Positions 27,374 through 36,221 of a DNA stretch of 64,000 nt are shown here, one piece after another. The notes beneath the pieces were generated by a model. The model made no database searches. It was not told the DNA's origin and saw nothing but the letters and a program-made list of their open reading frames with translations. Source of the DNA: Bacteroidota bacterium (GTDB lineage: Bacteria; Bacteroidota; Bacteroidia; AKYH767-A; OLB10); the NCBI GenBank assembly GCA_016713925.1, contig JADJOH010000002.1:62001-126000 (forward strand), written 5' to 3'. How positions within the stretch are numbered: position 1 is the first letter of the stretch; each line of letters begins with the position of its first letter. Both the position numbers and the translations under genes were made by a program.

Positions 27374-28990
27374 TTACGCTATTTCAGGAACCGAAGGAGC
27401 TGCAGAGAGGATTTCTGCGGAAGCACCATCTGCGTACTGCGCAAAATTCTTCACGAATTTCACAGCAAGATCAATGGCAGTCTGATCGAAAGCGGCCTTA
27501 TCCTTCCATGTATTACGTGGATTCATAATGCCATCAGGAACACCGGTACAGGTTACAGGCATTTGCAGACGGAATACGGGCAACTCTTCGTATTTCACTT
27601 TATCAAATTCTCCGTTCAGTGCAGCGGTAATCATGGCGCGGGTATAGCTCAACTTCATACGGGAGCCCACACCAAAGGCACCACCACTCCATCCGGTATT
27701 CACCAGCCACACTTTGATATCCGGATTATCCTTTAATTTTTTTCCAAGCAGCTCTGCGTAACGGGCAGGATGTAAAGGAAGGAAGGCTTTTCCAAAGCAT
27801 GCAGAGAAGGTAGTGGTAGGCTCTGTGATACCCATCTCTGTTCCTGCAACTTTAGCTGTATAACCGGAGATGAAATGATACATGGCCTGAGCATTTGTCA
27901 ACCGACTAATGGGAGGCAATACACCAAATGCATCACAGGTAAGGAAGAAAATATTTTTAGGCGGTGCGGCTACAGAAGGCTCTTCTGCATTTTCGATAAA
28001 ATTAATCGGGTAAGCGACGCGCGTATTTTCTGTTTTGGTAATATTATCATAATCCGTGGTGGTTGTCCCCGGATGAAATTCTGTATTTTCAAGAAGCGAT
28101 CCGAAGCGGATAGCGTCAAATATTTGCGGCTCTTTTTCAGCAGAAAGGTTGACACACTTCGCGTAACATCCACCTTCAAAATTGAAAACGGAATCATCAC
28201 TCCAGCCATGTTCATCATCACCGATCAATCCACGATGCGGATCCGCGCTCAATGTTGTTTTTCCTGTACCGGATAACCCAAAGAACAAAGCAGTATCCCC
28301 TTTATCGCCAATATTAGCAGAGCAGTGCATACTCAACACCCCTTTGTGGTGAGGCAAAATATAATTCAATACCGTAAAAATTCCTTTTTTAATTTCGCCG
28401 GTATAACCTGTTCCGCCAATCAGAATCATCTTTTTCGTGAAATTGATCATCGCAAAATTATGCTGACGAGTTCCGTCGATAGCAGGATCTGCGAGGAAGC
28501 CGGGTGCATTAATGATCACCCAATCCGGACTCATGTTTTCTATTTCATCTCTATTCGGACGCAGGAAGAGATTGTTTACAAAAAGATTCTGCCAGGGATA
28601 CTCGGTCACTACACGGACATTCATCCGGTAACGCTGATCTGCGCAGGCATAGGCATCACGGACATACACTTCACGACCGGTGAAATAGGCAGAAATGCGC
28701 GTGAGCATCTGATCAAATTTCTGCGCATCAAATTTTATATTGATATCGCCCCACCACACTGACTTTTCAGTTTCAGCATCAAAGACCGTAAATTTATCTT
28801 TTGGAGAACGACCGGTAAATTCACCGGTATCAATCGCCAATGCACCGGTGTCGGTCAACTCGCCCATTCCCTGAAGAATAGTTTCCTCTACTAATTCAGC
28901 CGGTGAGAGGTTCCAGTACGCTGTTCCAACGTTCTTAAGTCCCAGATCTGCTACAGATGCTTTGGGGTTCTTTAATCCGTATTCGTTCAT
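27374..28990 (-). CDS. pckA: Phosphoenolpyruvate carboxykinase (ATP)
   Basis: This enzyme converts oxaloacetate and ATP to PEP, CO2 and ADP in gluconeogenesis. The kinase-1a loop GLSGTGKTTLSADP is present. So are the metal-binding GDDEHGWSDDSVFNFEGGCY region, FTGRSPKDKF near residue 60, and MHCSANIG before the P-loop. At 538 residues it is the normal length of the ATP-dependent form. A clear promoter and terminator show a single-gene unit. Confidence 0.96.
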   Translation of the reverse strand: MNEYGLKNPKASVADLGLKNVGTAYWNLSPAELVEETILQGMGELTDTGALAIDTGEFTGRSPKDKFTVFDAETEKSVWWGDINIKFDAQKFDQMLTRISAYFTGREVYVRDAYACADQRYRMNVRVVTEYPWQNLFVNNLFLRPNRDEIENMSPDWVIINAPGFLADPAIDGTRQHNFAMINFTKKMILIGGTGYTGEIKKGIFTVLNYILPHHKGVLSMHCSANIGDKGDTALFFGLSGTGKTTLSADPHRGLIGDDEHGWSDDSVFNFEGGCYAKCVNLSAEKEPQIFDAIRFGSLLENTEFHPGTTTTDYDNITKTENTRVAYPINFIENAEEPSVAAPPKNIFFLTCDAFGVLPPISRLTNAQAMYHFISGYTAKVAGTEMGITEPTTTFSACFGKAFLPLHPARYAELLGKKLKDNPDIKVWLVNTGWSGGAFGVGSRMKLSYTRAMITAALNGEFDKVKYEELPVFRLQMPVTCTGVPDGIMNPRNTWKDKAAFDQTAIDLAVKFVKNFAQYADGASAEILSAAPSVPEIA

Positions 28991-29007
28991 AGTGTTTTTA
29001 GCTGCGA

Positions 29008-29015
29008 CAAATTTA
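29008..29015 (-). promoter_or_regulatory. Promoter of pckA
   Basis: The -7 box TAAATTTG has TTG at 29037-29039 on the minus strand, 21 bp upstream. The leader is short, about 15 nt. Confidence 0.6.
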
Positions 29016-29056
29016 CAGTAAAATATAGTGGTAAGGCAACAAATTTCTTTAGATCC

Positions 29057-29557
29057 CTATCTGGATTTAAAGCGGTTTTTTGCGTTTTCATTGATTTGAA
29101 TCAGCTCTCTGGCTTTCATCGTATTTCGCAATCCCTCAATGAAATCACTTTGTTCTGAGACAGTTAGATCTTTCAAATCAAAACAGCAATCTACCTCACC
29201 TTCCCTGCCCCATGGAATCATGATATACCTGACAGATTTTCCTTTTTTGGTCTTATAATCAAGAATATAGCTATCAAGAAAGGTCTTTGCATCCGGATCT
29301 GTCCCTGCCCCGATACTGATAAATGTCACAATGAGTCTGAACGAATCGGGTCCTATTGCGGCCTGCTCCCTTGTCCAGCGCTCTGTCTGTTGAATATTTC
29401 CGGCGGATTCCTGGGGAGTACCGGTTGTTTCTGAGGAAGTTCCTCCTTTATTTTCATTCACTTCATTTCCGGAACTTGAATTTTTTCCTGATTTACAGGC
29501 GGTCATTCCGATACCGATTAAGATTACGATTAAGAGATGTGATATACGCATAGTCAA
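29057..29557 (-). CDS. Putative lipoprotein, unknown function
   Basis: A 166-residue protein with a lipoprotein signal (lipobox GMTAC, Cys about 21). A Ser/Asn/Gly/Glu-rich linker runs to about residue 60, then an ordered domain with ERWTREQ, FISIGAGTDPDA and PWGREGEVDCCFDL. I do not recognise the family. The GAGTDPDA and DCC motifs could guide a profile search. It lies between pckA and the DUF423 gene. Confidence 0.65.
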   Translation of the reverse strand: MTMRISHLLIVILIGIGMTACKSGKNSSSGNEVNENKGGTSSETTGTPQESAGNIQQTERWTREQAAIGPDSFRLIVTFISIGAGTDPDAKTFLDSYILDYKTKKGKSVRYIMIPWGREGEVDCCFDLKDLTVSEQSDFIEGLRNTMKARELIQINENAKNRFKSR

Positions 29558-29591
29558 CTAAAGTAGAAATAAAATAATTATTGTCTTCAAT

Positions 29592-29987
29592 TTAGACAGA
29601 TGTTTTTTCCGGATTCTTCGGAAATGCCAAAAAGATCCAACCTACAATAAAACAAAGACCACCCAGAGGTGTCACCGGCCCGACCCACAAAACATTTATA
29701 TCCAACAAACTACGAATCGAGAGTAGATAAATTGATCCACTAAAGAGGAGAATGCCAGCTATAAAAAACCGCATCGCCCAGCGGTAGGAAGGAGATGATT
29801 TCTGCGTGAACAAAATCCCCGTAAGGACTAAAGCCAGTGCATGATAGAACTGATATCGACAGGCGGTCTCCCAGGTGGCCAATGCATTTTCGTCTAAAAG
29901 CTCCTTGAGTTTATGAGCGCCGAAAGCTCCTAAAATTACTGCGATCGCTGCCGCAATTGCACCAATCCTTATGATTTGATTATTCAT
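29592..29987 (-). CDS. DUF423 family membrane protein (YwdK-like)
   Basis: About 131 residues with four membrane helices. The family motifs are clear: ILGAFGAHKLKELL near the N-terminus, WETACRYQFYHALAL, and TPLGGLCFIVGW near the end. The role of DUF423 proteins is unknown. ATG 29987 is preferred; a GTG two codons upstream would overlap the -7 box TATCTTTG. Confidence 0.88.
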   Translation of the reverse strand: MNNQIIRIGAIAAAIAVILGAFGAHKLKELLDENALATWETACRYQFYHALALVLTGILFTQKSSPSYRWAMRFFIAGILLFSGSIYLLSIRSLLDINVLWVGPVTPLGGLCFIVGWIFLAFPKNPEKTSV

Positions 29988-29992
29988 TGGCA

Positions 29993-30000
29993 CAAAGATA
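29993..30000 (-). promoter_or_regulatory. -7 box TATCTTTG, 5 nt before the DUF423 ATG
   Basis: This matches TAnnTTTG on the minus strand; near-leaderless geometry. Confidence 0.45.
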
Positions 30001-30022
30001 GTCCGTAACCGTTAGTATCTGT

Positions 30023-30053
30023 AAAAAAATAGCCCCCAATGCGGAGGCTATTC
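30023..30053 (-). terminator. Terminator after the DUF4476 gene
   Basis: On the minus strand AATAGCCTCC and GGGGGCTATT pair around a 5-nt loop, followed by a T7 tract. It lies about 70 nt after the stop at 30121. Confidence 0.75.
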
Positions 30054-30120
30054 TTCTATCTTCAGTTGCTATTTCTTTCAACAGATCATTCTACAGTTAC
30101 AAGCAGAAAATGAGAAGGAG

Positions 30121-31107
30121 TTATCTTCTTGTTTCAATATAATCATTCAAATCCTCAATAGAGCTTTCAAAGGTAAAAGCATCATTCACTTTAAAATAAT
30201 TCCCGATATCATAGGTACGATCATAGGCAAATTTCGCAAAATCGAGTCGTGTTTGCTCGAAGGTGAAGATGAGCATCATTTGCTTCACCTGAGATACCAG
30301 CATGCAACGATCCTGCAACACTTGTTTCGAAATGGTGAACTTTGTTTCTTCGAAGCTTTTTGAGGAAACGGTTTGCTTCAGGTCGTCAAAATCCTGCGGA
30401 CTCATCGGAATCGGACAACCTACCGGACCATTATAACCGGGCAAATAAACTACGGGCGCCGGTGGTGGTGGCGGAGGTGTATTTATTCCGGACACATTTG
30501 TTGTGGTGGTTGTGGTTTGCGTGTGCGTGACCGTTGTGGTTCCGGATTGCTGCGTCGTACCATCCATACCTGAAACATTGATACTGATATTTCCACCCAC
30601 GCCATCTACATTCATCCCCATATTCAAACTCACCGCTTCCGGATCACCGGTAGAGGCACCTTGCGTAGTGGTAGTGGTGGTTACTGTTTGAGAGCTCATT
30701 GTTCCTTCAACGGGTTGTGCTACAGGATTTGCATGATAAACCACCGTAGATTGTGCCGGAGTATTTCGCGGAGCTTCTGCCAGAGGAACAGAACCCATAA
30801 AACGAAGTACGAATTCCCCCTTATTGTTCTTCTTAATCACATAAGTATTCTCTTTTCCCAATTCAATCGCCATATTAAAATTCTTCTCGCCCAATGCCGT
30901 ACTTTCAAAAATCACCTTTAGCTTATAAAACTCTGCACTTAATCCGGTAATTTTCACATTTGTTTCAGGCTTATCATTTTGTCTGATACCATTCAAAATC
31001 GCCGTAAATCGCTCACCATTTTCGGTGAAGAGGACCACATTTGACGATTGTGCAGAAACTTGGAATGAAAGCAACAGCACCATTCCGATTAGCATTAATC
31101 TTCTCAT
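30121..31107 (-). CDS. DUF4476 domain-containing secreted protein
   Basis: A 328-residue protein with a signal peptide (cut near VSAQ, about 19). An N-terminal beta-rich part (about 20-110) is followed by a low-complexity Thr/Gln/Val linker with runs of T and a PPPPPP stretch (about 125-220). The C-terminal ~95 residues are a DUF4476 domain (CPIPMSPQDFDDLKQTV ... YDIGNYFKVNDAF). The function is unknown; such proteins are common and exported in Bacteroidota. Confidence 0.88.
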   Translation of the reverse strand: MRRLMLIGMVLLLSFQVSAQSSNVVLFTENGERFTAILNGIRQNDKPETNVKITGLSAEFYKLKVIFESTALGEKNFNMAIELGKENTYVIKKNNKGEFVLRFMGSVPLAEAPRNTPAQSTVVYHANPVAQPVEGTMSSQTVTTTTTTQGASTGDPEAVSLNMGMNVDGVGGNISINVSGMDGTTQQSGTTTVTHTQTTTTTTNVSGINTPPPPPPAPVVYLPGYNGPVGCPIPMSPQDFDDLKQTVSSKSFEETKFTISKQVLQDRCMLVSQVKQMMLIFTFEQTRLDFAKFAYDRTYDIGNYFKVNDAFTFESSIEDLNDYIETRR

Positions 31108-31138
31108 ATTTTTTAACTTTTTCTTTAAGAGAGTCTGA

Positions 31139-31146
31139 CAAAGTTA
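31139..31146 (-). promoter_or_regulatory. -7 box TAACTTTG for the DUF4476 gene
   Basis: This matches TAnnTTTG on the minus strand, 31 nt before the ATG, back to back with the promoter at 31177. Confidence 0.5.
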
Positions 31147-31176
31147 CATACAGAACGGATACCCTCCTATCTTTTA

Positions 31177-31184
31177 TACATTTG
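31177..31184 (+). promoter_or_regulatory. -7 box TACATTTG for the saccharopine dehydrogenase-like gene
   Basis: This matches TAnnTTTG and lies 16 nt before ATG 31201. Confidence 0.55.
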
Positions 31185-31200
31185 CAGTTGAAAAATTAAC

Positions 31201-32532
31201 ATGAAAACCATCTTATTGCTTGGCGCCGGGAGGTCCTCCGGTTCATTGATCCATTACCTTCTAAAAAACGCTGAAGACAAGCGATTTACATTAAGAATTG
31301 GGGATAAGGAAAAGCGCTTTGCTGAGGATAAGATCAACGGGAACTCATCGGGCGTTGCGTTACAGTTTGATATTGAAAATGAAGAACAGCGATCAGATGA
31401 AATCAGCAAGGCAGATCTGGTAATCTCCCTCCTTCCTCCTGCCCTGCATTTCTTAGTAGCAAAAGAATGCCTGCGATTTGGCAAGAACCTGGTGACGGCG
31501 AGTTATGTATCGAAGGAGATTTTATCATTACATGAAGAAGCCATTGAAAAAAACCTGCTCTTTCTAAATGAATGCGGACTGGATCCGGGCATAGACCATA
31601 TGTCGGCGATGGAAATTATTTTGAAATTAAAAAAACAGGGCGCCACCATCACTTCCTTTTGCTCCTACACCGGAGGACTTATCGCCCCTGAATCGATCGA
31701 TAATCCCTGGGGATATAAATTCACGTGGAATCCACGCAATGTCATCCTCGCCGGACAAGGAACTGCGAAATACATTCAAAACGGAAAATATCATTACTTA
31801 CCCTATCATCGTCTTTTCAGTGAATCGGTACGGATTACAGTAGATGGTGTTGGTAAATTTGACGGCTATGCCAACCGTGATTCGTTAGCCTACCGCCACC
31901 ATTATGGCATTGAAAACATACCGACTTTAATACGCGGAACTTTACGCCAAGAAGGATTTTGCAGTGCCTGGCAGGTATTTGTCACTTTGGGATTAACGGA
32001 TGATTCCTTCTTGGTGGAAAACAGCGATCAACTCAGTTATCGTCAGTTCACCGAAGCTTTCATTCCACCCTCTGTGATGGGAAGTGATCTGGAAGAAAAG
32101 ATTGCACATTATTGCAATATTGATCCGGATGGCCCATCGATGGAAAAAATTCGTTCTACAGGTATTCTTGAAGAGAAACCTGTTGGTTTAAAAAATGCGA
32201 GTCCTGCGCAAATCCTTCAACAATTACTGGAGAAGAAATGGACGTTAAAAGATGGTGACAAAGACATGATCGTCATGCAACACCAATTTGAATATACTGT
32301 TGGTGGTATCGGGAAGAAACTGGTGTCCTCACTGGTAGTGAAAGGAGATAATCAGACCGATACGGCCATGGCTAAAACTGTAGGACTGCCACTTGGCATT
32401 GCAGCAATTAAAATACTGGAAGGCAAATTTTCACTAAGAGGTGTTCAGATTCCTGTTCATGAAGATATTTTCATGCCGATATTAGAAGAGCTTCAGGAGA
32501 TGGGAATTCGGTTTATTGAGAGTGAGGATTAA
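31201..32532 (+). CDS. Saccharopine dehydrogenase family protein (NAD(P)-binding, C-terminal catalytic domain)
   Basis: The N-terminal Rossmann fold starts ILLLGAGRSSGSL. SLLPPALHFLVAKECL and NECGLDPGIDHMSAM are hallmarks of saccharopine/homospermidine dehydrogenase-like enzymes. The C-terminal domain contains SYTGGLIAPESIDNPWGYKF and MQHQFEY. The family makes saccharopine from or cleaves it to lysine and glutamate; in Bacteroidota lysine degradation is the usual reading. No lysine-pathway partner is adjacent. The length of 443 is normal. Confidence 0.9.
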   Translation: MKTILLLGAGRSSGSLIHYLLKNAEDKRFTLRIGDKEKRFAEDKINGNSSGVALQFDIENEEQRSDEISKADLVISLLPPALHFLVAKECLRFGKNLVTASYVSKEILSLHEEAIEKNLLFLNECGLDPGIDHMSAMEIILKLKKQGATITSFCSYTGGLIAPESIDNPWGYKFTWNPRNVILAGQGTAKYIQNGKYHYLPYHRLFSESVRITVDGVGKFDGYANRDSLAYRHHYGIENIPTLIRGTLRQEGFCSAWQVFVTLGLTDDSFLVENSDQLSYRQFTEAFIPPSVMGSDLEEKIAHYCNIDPDGPSMEKIRSTGILEEKPVGLKNASPAQILQQLLEKKWTLKDGDKDMIVMQHQFEYTVGGIGKKLVSSLVVKGDNQTDTAMAKTVGLPLGIAAIKILEGKFSLRGVQIPVHEDIFMPILEELQEMGIRFIESED

Positions 32533-32652
32533 CGTCTTGTCAGGTATATAGCCTTTATCAGGAAATATGAATGAAATGTTGTTCATGCTTTATAACATCT
32601 GATAAGTCTGAATATTCCTACGCGATTTTAACTGAACAAAAGCGGTAAATCT

Positions 32653-33360
32653 TCAGAAGGCAGGATAATATTCACCGGTAAGCCTTTTATATTCTTCTGT
32701 AAAATGTCTGCTATCAAAGTGAATCACGAGTTCTTCTTCCATCAACTCTTCTTCTCTCCTGCTAAAATCCATTAGCACCCGCTTGAAGGGTTTATTTCTG
32801 CCCGTTCGAACATTTACCAATTTATTACAAAAGAGCCCATTCTGCTCTGCTTTCTCTCTGAATATCTGACCTTCTTTATGCGGAAGAATCACAGAAAATC
32901 TACCCGTATTCACTAAGAGTCGCACCACTCCATTTAACAATTCATCATAGGTCAAAGAAGCTGAAGCTGAACGGGCTAAATTTCTGGCTTCATCCAAGGC
33001 CGCATAACTATCCATGAAATAGGGCGGATTACTAACGATAAGGTCATACCGATAACCGGGTTTATAATCCTGCAAGGCAGAGTGAATTACCCGAACATGA
33101 TCCGGCCAGGGGGAAAGAAGCACATTCTCCTTTGCCTGTTCATATGAAGGAAGATCAATATCAATCGCATCTATAAAAGCATTTGATTTCTGCGCCATCA
33201 TTAATGCAATGAGTCCGGTGCCCGTGCCTATATCGAGAATTTTACCTGCATCAGGAACTGTTACCCATGCCCCCAACAAAACTCCATCTGTGCCAACTTT
33301 CATTGCACATCGGTCCTGGTTGATGGTAAAACGCTTGAAATGAAAAACCGTTGCTGGCAT
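32653..33360 (-). CDS. tRNA1(Val) (adenine37-N6)-methyltransferase TrmN6/YfiC
   Basis: The family signature FHFKRFTINQDRCAMKVGTD opens the protein, where the conserved KVGTDG loop is found. Motif I is LDIGTGTGLIALMMAQ and the catalytic N6-adenine motif is NPPYF near residue 112. The length of 235 matches TrmN6. It should methylate A37 of tRNA1(Val). Its promoter touches the 11-bp satellite upstream. Confidence 0.93.
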   Translation of the reverse strand: MPATVFHFKRFTINQDRCAMKVGTDGVLLGAWVTVPDAGKILDIGTGTGLIALMMAQKSNAFIDAIDIDLPSYEQAKENVLLSPWPDHVRVIHSALQDYKPGYRYDLIVSNPPYFMDSYAALDEARNLARSASASLTYDELLNGVVRLLVNTGRFSVILPHKEGQIFREKAEQNGLFCNKLVNVRTGRNKPFKRVLMDFSRREEELMEEELVIHFDSRHFTEEYKRLTGEYYPAF

Positions 33361-33375
33361 AGGTTAGCTGTTAAA

Positions 33376-33383
33376 CAAAAGTA
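33376..33383 (-). promoter_or_regulatory. Promoter of trmN6
   Basis: The -7 box TACTTTTG has TTG at 33403-33405 on the minus strand, 19 bp upstream. The first satellite unit begins at 33419, only 14 bp further upstream. Confidence 0.55.
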
Positions 33384-33418
33384 ATGATTGGAATGGATAA
33401 TACAAATTGCTGGAATGA

Positions 33419-33934
33419 AATACCGTGGGGATACAATAGAAATACAATAGAAATACAATAGAAATACGGTGGGGGTACAATAGAAACACAATAGAAATAC
33501 GGTGGGGGTACAATAGAAATACAATAGAAATACGGTGGGGGTACAATAGAAATACGGTGGGGATACAATAGAAATACAATAGAAATACGGTGGGGATACA
33601 ATAGAAATACGGTGGGGATACAATAGAAATACGGTGCGGATACAATAGAAATACGGTGGCGATACAATAGAAATACAGTGGGGATACATGGATATATAGT
33701 GGGATACGTGGAAATACAGTTGAAATACAGTGGGGAGGCATGGATATACATTGGGATACAGGGATATACAGTAGGATACATGGATATATAGTGGGATACA
33801 TGGAAATACAGTTGAAATGCAGTTGAAATACCTACACACTTCGTGGGATAGTGTCTATTCAACTGTATTTCAACTGCATTTCAACTGTATTTCAACTGTA
33901 TTTCAACTGTATTTCTATTGTAATTCAACTGTAC
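33419..33934. repeat. Satellite array with 11-bp period and inverted terminal part
   Basis: From 33419 to 33693 there are 25 back-to-back units of exactly 11 bp without a gap. Two unit types alternate: RATACAATAGA and AATACGGTGGG. From 33694 to about 33800 the units are degenerate and 10 or 11 bp (ATACATGGAT, ATATAGTGGG, ATACAGTTGAA). After a 35-nt spacer the orientation flips, and 33858-33934 holds seven 11-bp units of TTCAACTGTAT type. Three overlapping minus-strand frames stay open through the array simply because the unit contains few stops; none looks like a real protein. Confidence 0.92.
33803..33893. repeat. 28-bp perfect inverted repeat within the satellite
   Basis: 33803-33830 (GAAATACAGTTGAAATGCAG then TTGAAATA) is the exact reverse complement of 33866-33893. 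The spacer is 35 nt and contains CACACTTCGTGGGATAGTG. A large cruciform or hairpin is possible. Confidence 0.9.
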
Positions 33935-33986
33935 CGATTGAAATAATAATTTTTTATAATTGACTATCAATAATTTAACAAATCAA

Positions 33987-34013
33987 AAGGTACTTTGTAT
34001 TGCATAGTACCTT
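33987..34013. promoter_or_regulatory. Palindromic operator in the padR promoter
   Basis: AAGGTACT and its exact complement AGTACCTT flank 11 nt (TTGTATTGCAT). The element overlaps the -33 TTG (34000-34002) of the padR promoter, so binding by a dimer would block RNA polymerase. PadR proteins usually repress their own operon, which makes this the likely PadR site. Confidence 0.7.
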
Positions 34014-34023
34014 AGTTTATTAG

Positions 34024-34031
34024 TATGTTTG
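34024..34031 (+). promoter_or_regulatory. -7 box TATGTTTG of the padR-pspC operon
   Basis: This matches TAnnTTTG, with TTG at 34000-34002, 21 bp upstream, inside the palindromic operator. The leader to ATG 34100 is about 60 nt. Confidence 0.6.
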
Positions 34032-34099
34032 CATCACCAAGTAGTAAAATCCGCAAAAGTTGATGATCACGGCTGATGCGATAAACCAAAAAAAAGAAA

Positions 34100-34444
34100 A
34101 TGAGCAATCTCGAAAACACCCAGGCCCAGATGCGAAAAGGGGTACTTGAGTTTTGCATACTTAGCATTATTGGAAAAGGAGAAGTATATCCCTCCGATAT
34201 AATCGCCAAGATGAAGGAAGCAAAACTCATGGTAGTGGAAGGTACCCTCTACCCTCTTCTTACGCGTCTCAAAAACCAGGGGCTGCTCGCATACACGTGG
34301 AAAGAATCCACTTCAGGGCCACCCCGTAAATATTATAAACTAACGCCAATAGGCGAACAATTTACTACCGAACTTCACACCACCTGGCAGGAACTCGTGG
34401 ACGCCGTGAATCAAACTACTTCAAATAACCCTAATCATGAATAA
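34100..34444 (+). CDS. PadR family transcriptional regulator
   Basis: A 114-residue PadR winged-helix protein. The family motif EFCILSIIGKGEVYPSDI is followed by the recognition region EGTLYPLLTRLKNQGLL and wing residues GPPRKYYKLT. PadR proteins are mostly repressors released by small molecules or envelope stress. The gene overlaps the next gene by 8 nt, so translation is coupled, and the operon is preceded by a palindromic operator. Confidence 0.94.
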   Translation: MSNLENTQAQMRKGVLEFCILSIIGKGEVYPSDIIAKMKEAKLMVVEGTLYPLLTRLKNQGLLAYTWKESTSGPPRKYYKLTPIGEQFTTELHTTWQELVDAVNQTTSNNPNHE

Positions 34445-36173
34445 GACTGTAACCGTGAACATTGGAGGCATGGTCTTCCATATAGAAGAGCAAGCGTACG
34501 ACCAGCTTCGAAAATATCTTGAAGCCATACGCGGGTATTTCACAACCTCTGATGGTCGGGATGAAATCATTCAGGACATTGAATCGCGTATCGCGGAAAT
34601 GTTCAGCGAACGTATCGGCACCAGTCGCCAGGTGGTGACCTCCGCCGATGTTGAATATATGATCAACACCATGGGCAAACCCGAGCAAGTAGCAGGTGCT
34701 GATGAAGAAAAAGAAAATGCGGAACAACGCACATGGAATACAACCGAAGCCCGTGGTTATCGCAAATTGTACCGCGACCCGGATGATAAAGTGATTGGCG
34801 GTGTTTGCAGTGGTTTGAGTCACTATGTGGGTATGGATCCTATCTGGCTACGCCTCATCTTCGCCGGAGCATTCTTTATCTGGGGTTCAGGTTTACTCCT
34901 TTATATCTTGTTGTTGATAATCATCCCTAAAGCCAAGACCACTTCCGAAAAACTGGAAATGAAAGGACAGGCGGTGAACATTGATAACATCAAGAGGACG
35001 ATTGAAGAAGAAGTAGAAGATATTAAAAACCGGATTTCAGGAAAGCCGGGCGCACGAAGAGGAGGACGCAGTGCTGTTGCAAATTTTTTTGAAGCCATCG
35101 GAGCTATCATCGTAGCTGCTATCAAGTTCTTCGTTGGCTTTATCGGTGTCATTATGGCGATCGTACTCATAGCAGTATTGTTTGCATTGTTCATGGTACT
35201 TCTTGGAATGACCGGAGTGATCGGAGATGCTTCATTGCCCATCTTCCTGACACATTCCTTCCTCGATGCCTGGCAGATGAATATGATGACCCTTGCCCTG
35301 GCACTTGTTGTCGGAATACCGGCGCTGGTATTATTGTATAGAATAGTTCGCTCCATCTTTAAAATTACGAGCGAATCTAAAATCTTCAACTATACCTGTG
35401 GTATCCTATGGGGAGCCGGAATAATAATTGCCACATTCATTGGTTTTCAAATTGCACGGGAATTCCGTGTCAGTGATACCAATAGAGTAACCATTCCTAT
35501 AGTTCAACCGACCACGGATACGATGCATTTGGCGATGCTCAATCCTTATGATGATAAAGATGATGTTTATTATAACGGGGATTGGAAGATTATGTCCGAT
35601 GGCTGGTCGATCAATTCAAGTGAAGACACTGCACGCATTGAAGAGGTAGAATTAGATGTTCAACGTGCAGATGGTGATCAATATGAACTCGTAAGAATTA
35701 CCACTTCCCGCGGACCCAACCGAAAGGAAGCAGAACTGAATGGCCGTGGTGTTATCTATGAACTTCAACAAGTGGATAATGTGCTTAAATTTTCCAGAGA
35801 TTATATTCTCCCGAAAGATGTTCATTTCCGCGCACAGAAAATCAGATTGATTCTTAAAGTCCCGGTTGGAAAAAGTGTATTCCTTGGTGAAAACACTGAA
35901 GATATCATCTACGATATTAAAAACACCACCAATACCTGGGACAATGATATGGTAGGACATACCTGGACCATGACCAATCGCGGACTGGAATGCGCCAATT
36001 GTAACTTTGAAACGAATTCAACGAAATCTAACGACGAAGACGTAAAAGTTCGTGTCAACGGAGAAGATGTGAATATTAAAGTCAACAGCGATACCATCAA
36101 CTGGGACAATAAAGATGTGAAGATAAAAATTGACGGCGAAGGAATTATTATTGATGCGAAAGACAAAAAATAA
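34437..36173 (+). CDS. PspC domain-containing membrane protein
   Basis: The first ~95 residues are a soluble region with VNIGGMVFHIEEQAYDQL. A PspC domain follows (KLYRDPDDKVIGGVCSGLSH through LLYILLLIIIPK, about 100-165). Two or more membrane segments lie at about 215-265 and 280-345. A long C-terminal part after about 350 is probably a periplasmic beta-helix-like domain, ending in repeats such as VRVNGEDVNIKVNSDTI. The padR-pspC pairing is conserved in Bacteroidota and is thought to respond to envelope stress; the output here is unknown. Confidence 0.9.
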   Translation: MNKTVTVNIGGMVFHIEEQAYDQLRKYLEAIRGYFTTSDGRDEIIQDIESRIAEMFSERIGTSRQVVTSADVEYMINTMGKPEQVAGADEEKENAEQRTWNTTEARGYRKLYRDPDDKVIGGVCSGLSHYVGMDPIWLRLIFAGAFFIWGSGLLLYILLLIIIPKAKTTSEKLEMKGQAVNIDNIKRTIEEEVEDIKNRISGKPGARRGGRSAVANFFEAIGAIIVAAIKFFVGFIGVIMAIVLIAVLFALFMVLLGMTGVIGDASLPIFLTHSFLDAWQMNMMTLALALVVGIPALVLLYRIVRSIFKITSESKIFNYTCGILWGAGIIIATFIGFQIAREFRVSDTNRVTIPIVQPTTDTMHLAMLNPYDDKDDVYYNGDWKIMSDGWSINSSEDTARIEEVELDVQRADGDQYELVRITTSRGPNRKEAELNGRGVIYELQQVDNVLKFSRDYILPKDVHFRAQKIRLILKVPVGKSVFLGENTEDIIYDIKNTTNTWDNDMVGHTWTMTNRGLECANCNFETNSTKSNDEDVKVRVNGEDVNIKVNSDTINWDNKDVKIKIDGEGIIIDAKDKK

Positions 36174-36195
36174 TTAAATCATTGTTTTAAAGAAG

Positions 36196-36221
36196 AGCCG
36201 GTGGAAAGACCGGCTTTTTTT
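36196..36221 (+). terminator. Terminator of the padR-pspC operon
   Basis: A 7-bp stem AGCCGGT/ACCGGCT with a 6-nt loop and T7 tract, 22 nt after the stop. Confidence 0.85.

Noticed and set aside
28325..28762. 145-residue plus-strand open frame
   Set aside because: Antisense to pckA, whose identity is certain.
33300..33862. Three overlapping minus-strand open frames with Tyr/Ile/Pro-rich 11-residue repeats
   Set aside because: They are the same 11-bp satellite read in three frames; the unit contains no stop in any frame, and no signal, domain or start context supports a protein.
33419..33934. CRISPR array
   Set aside because: Units are 11 bp and contiguous, with no spacers and no cas genes nearby.
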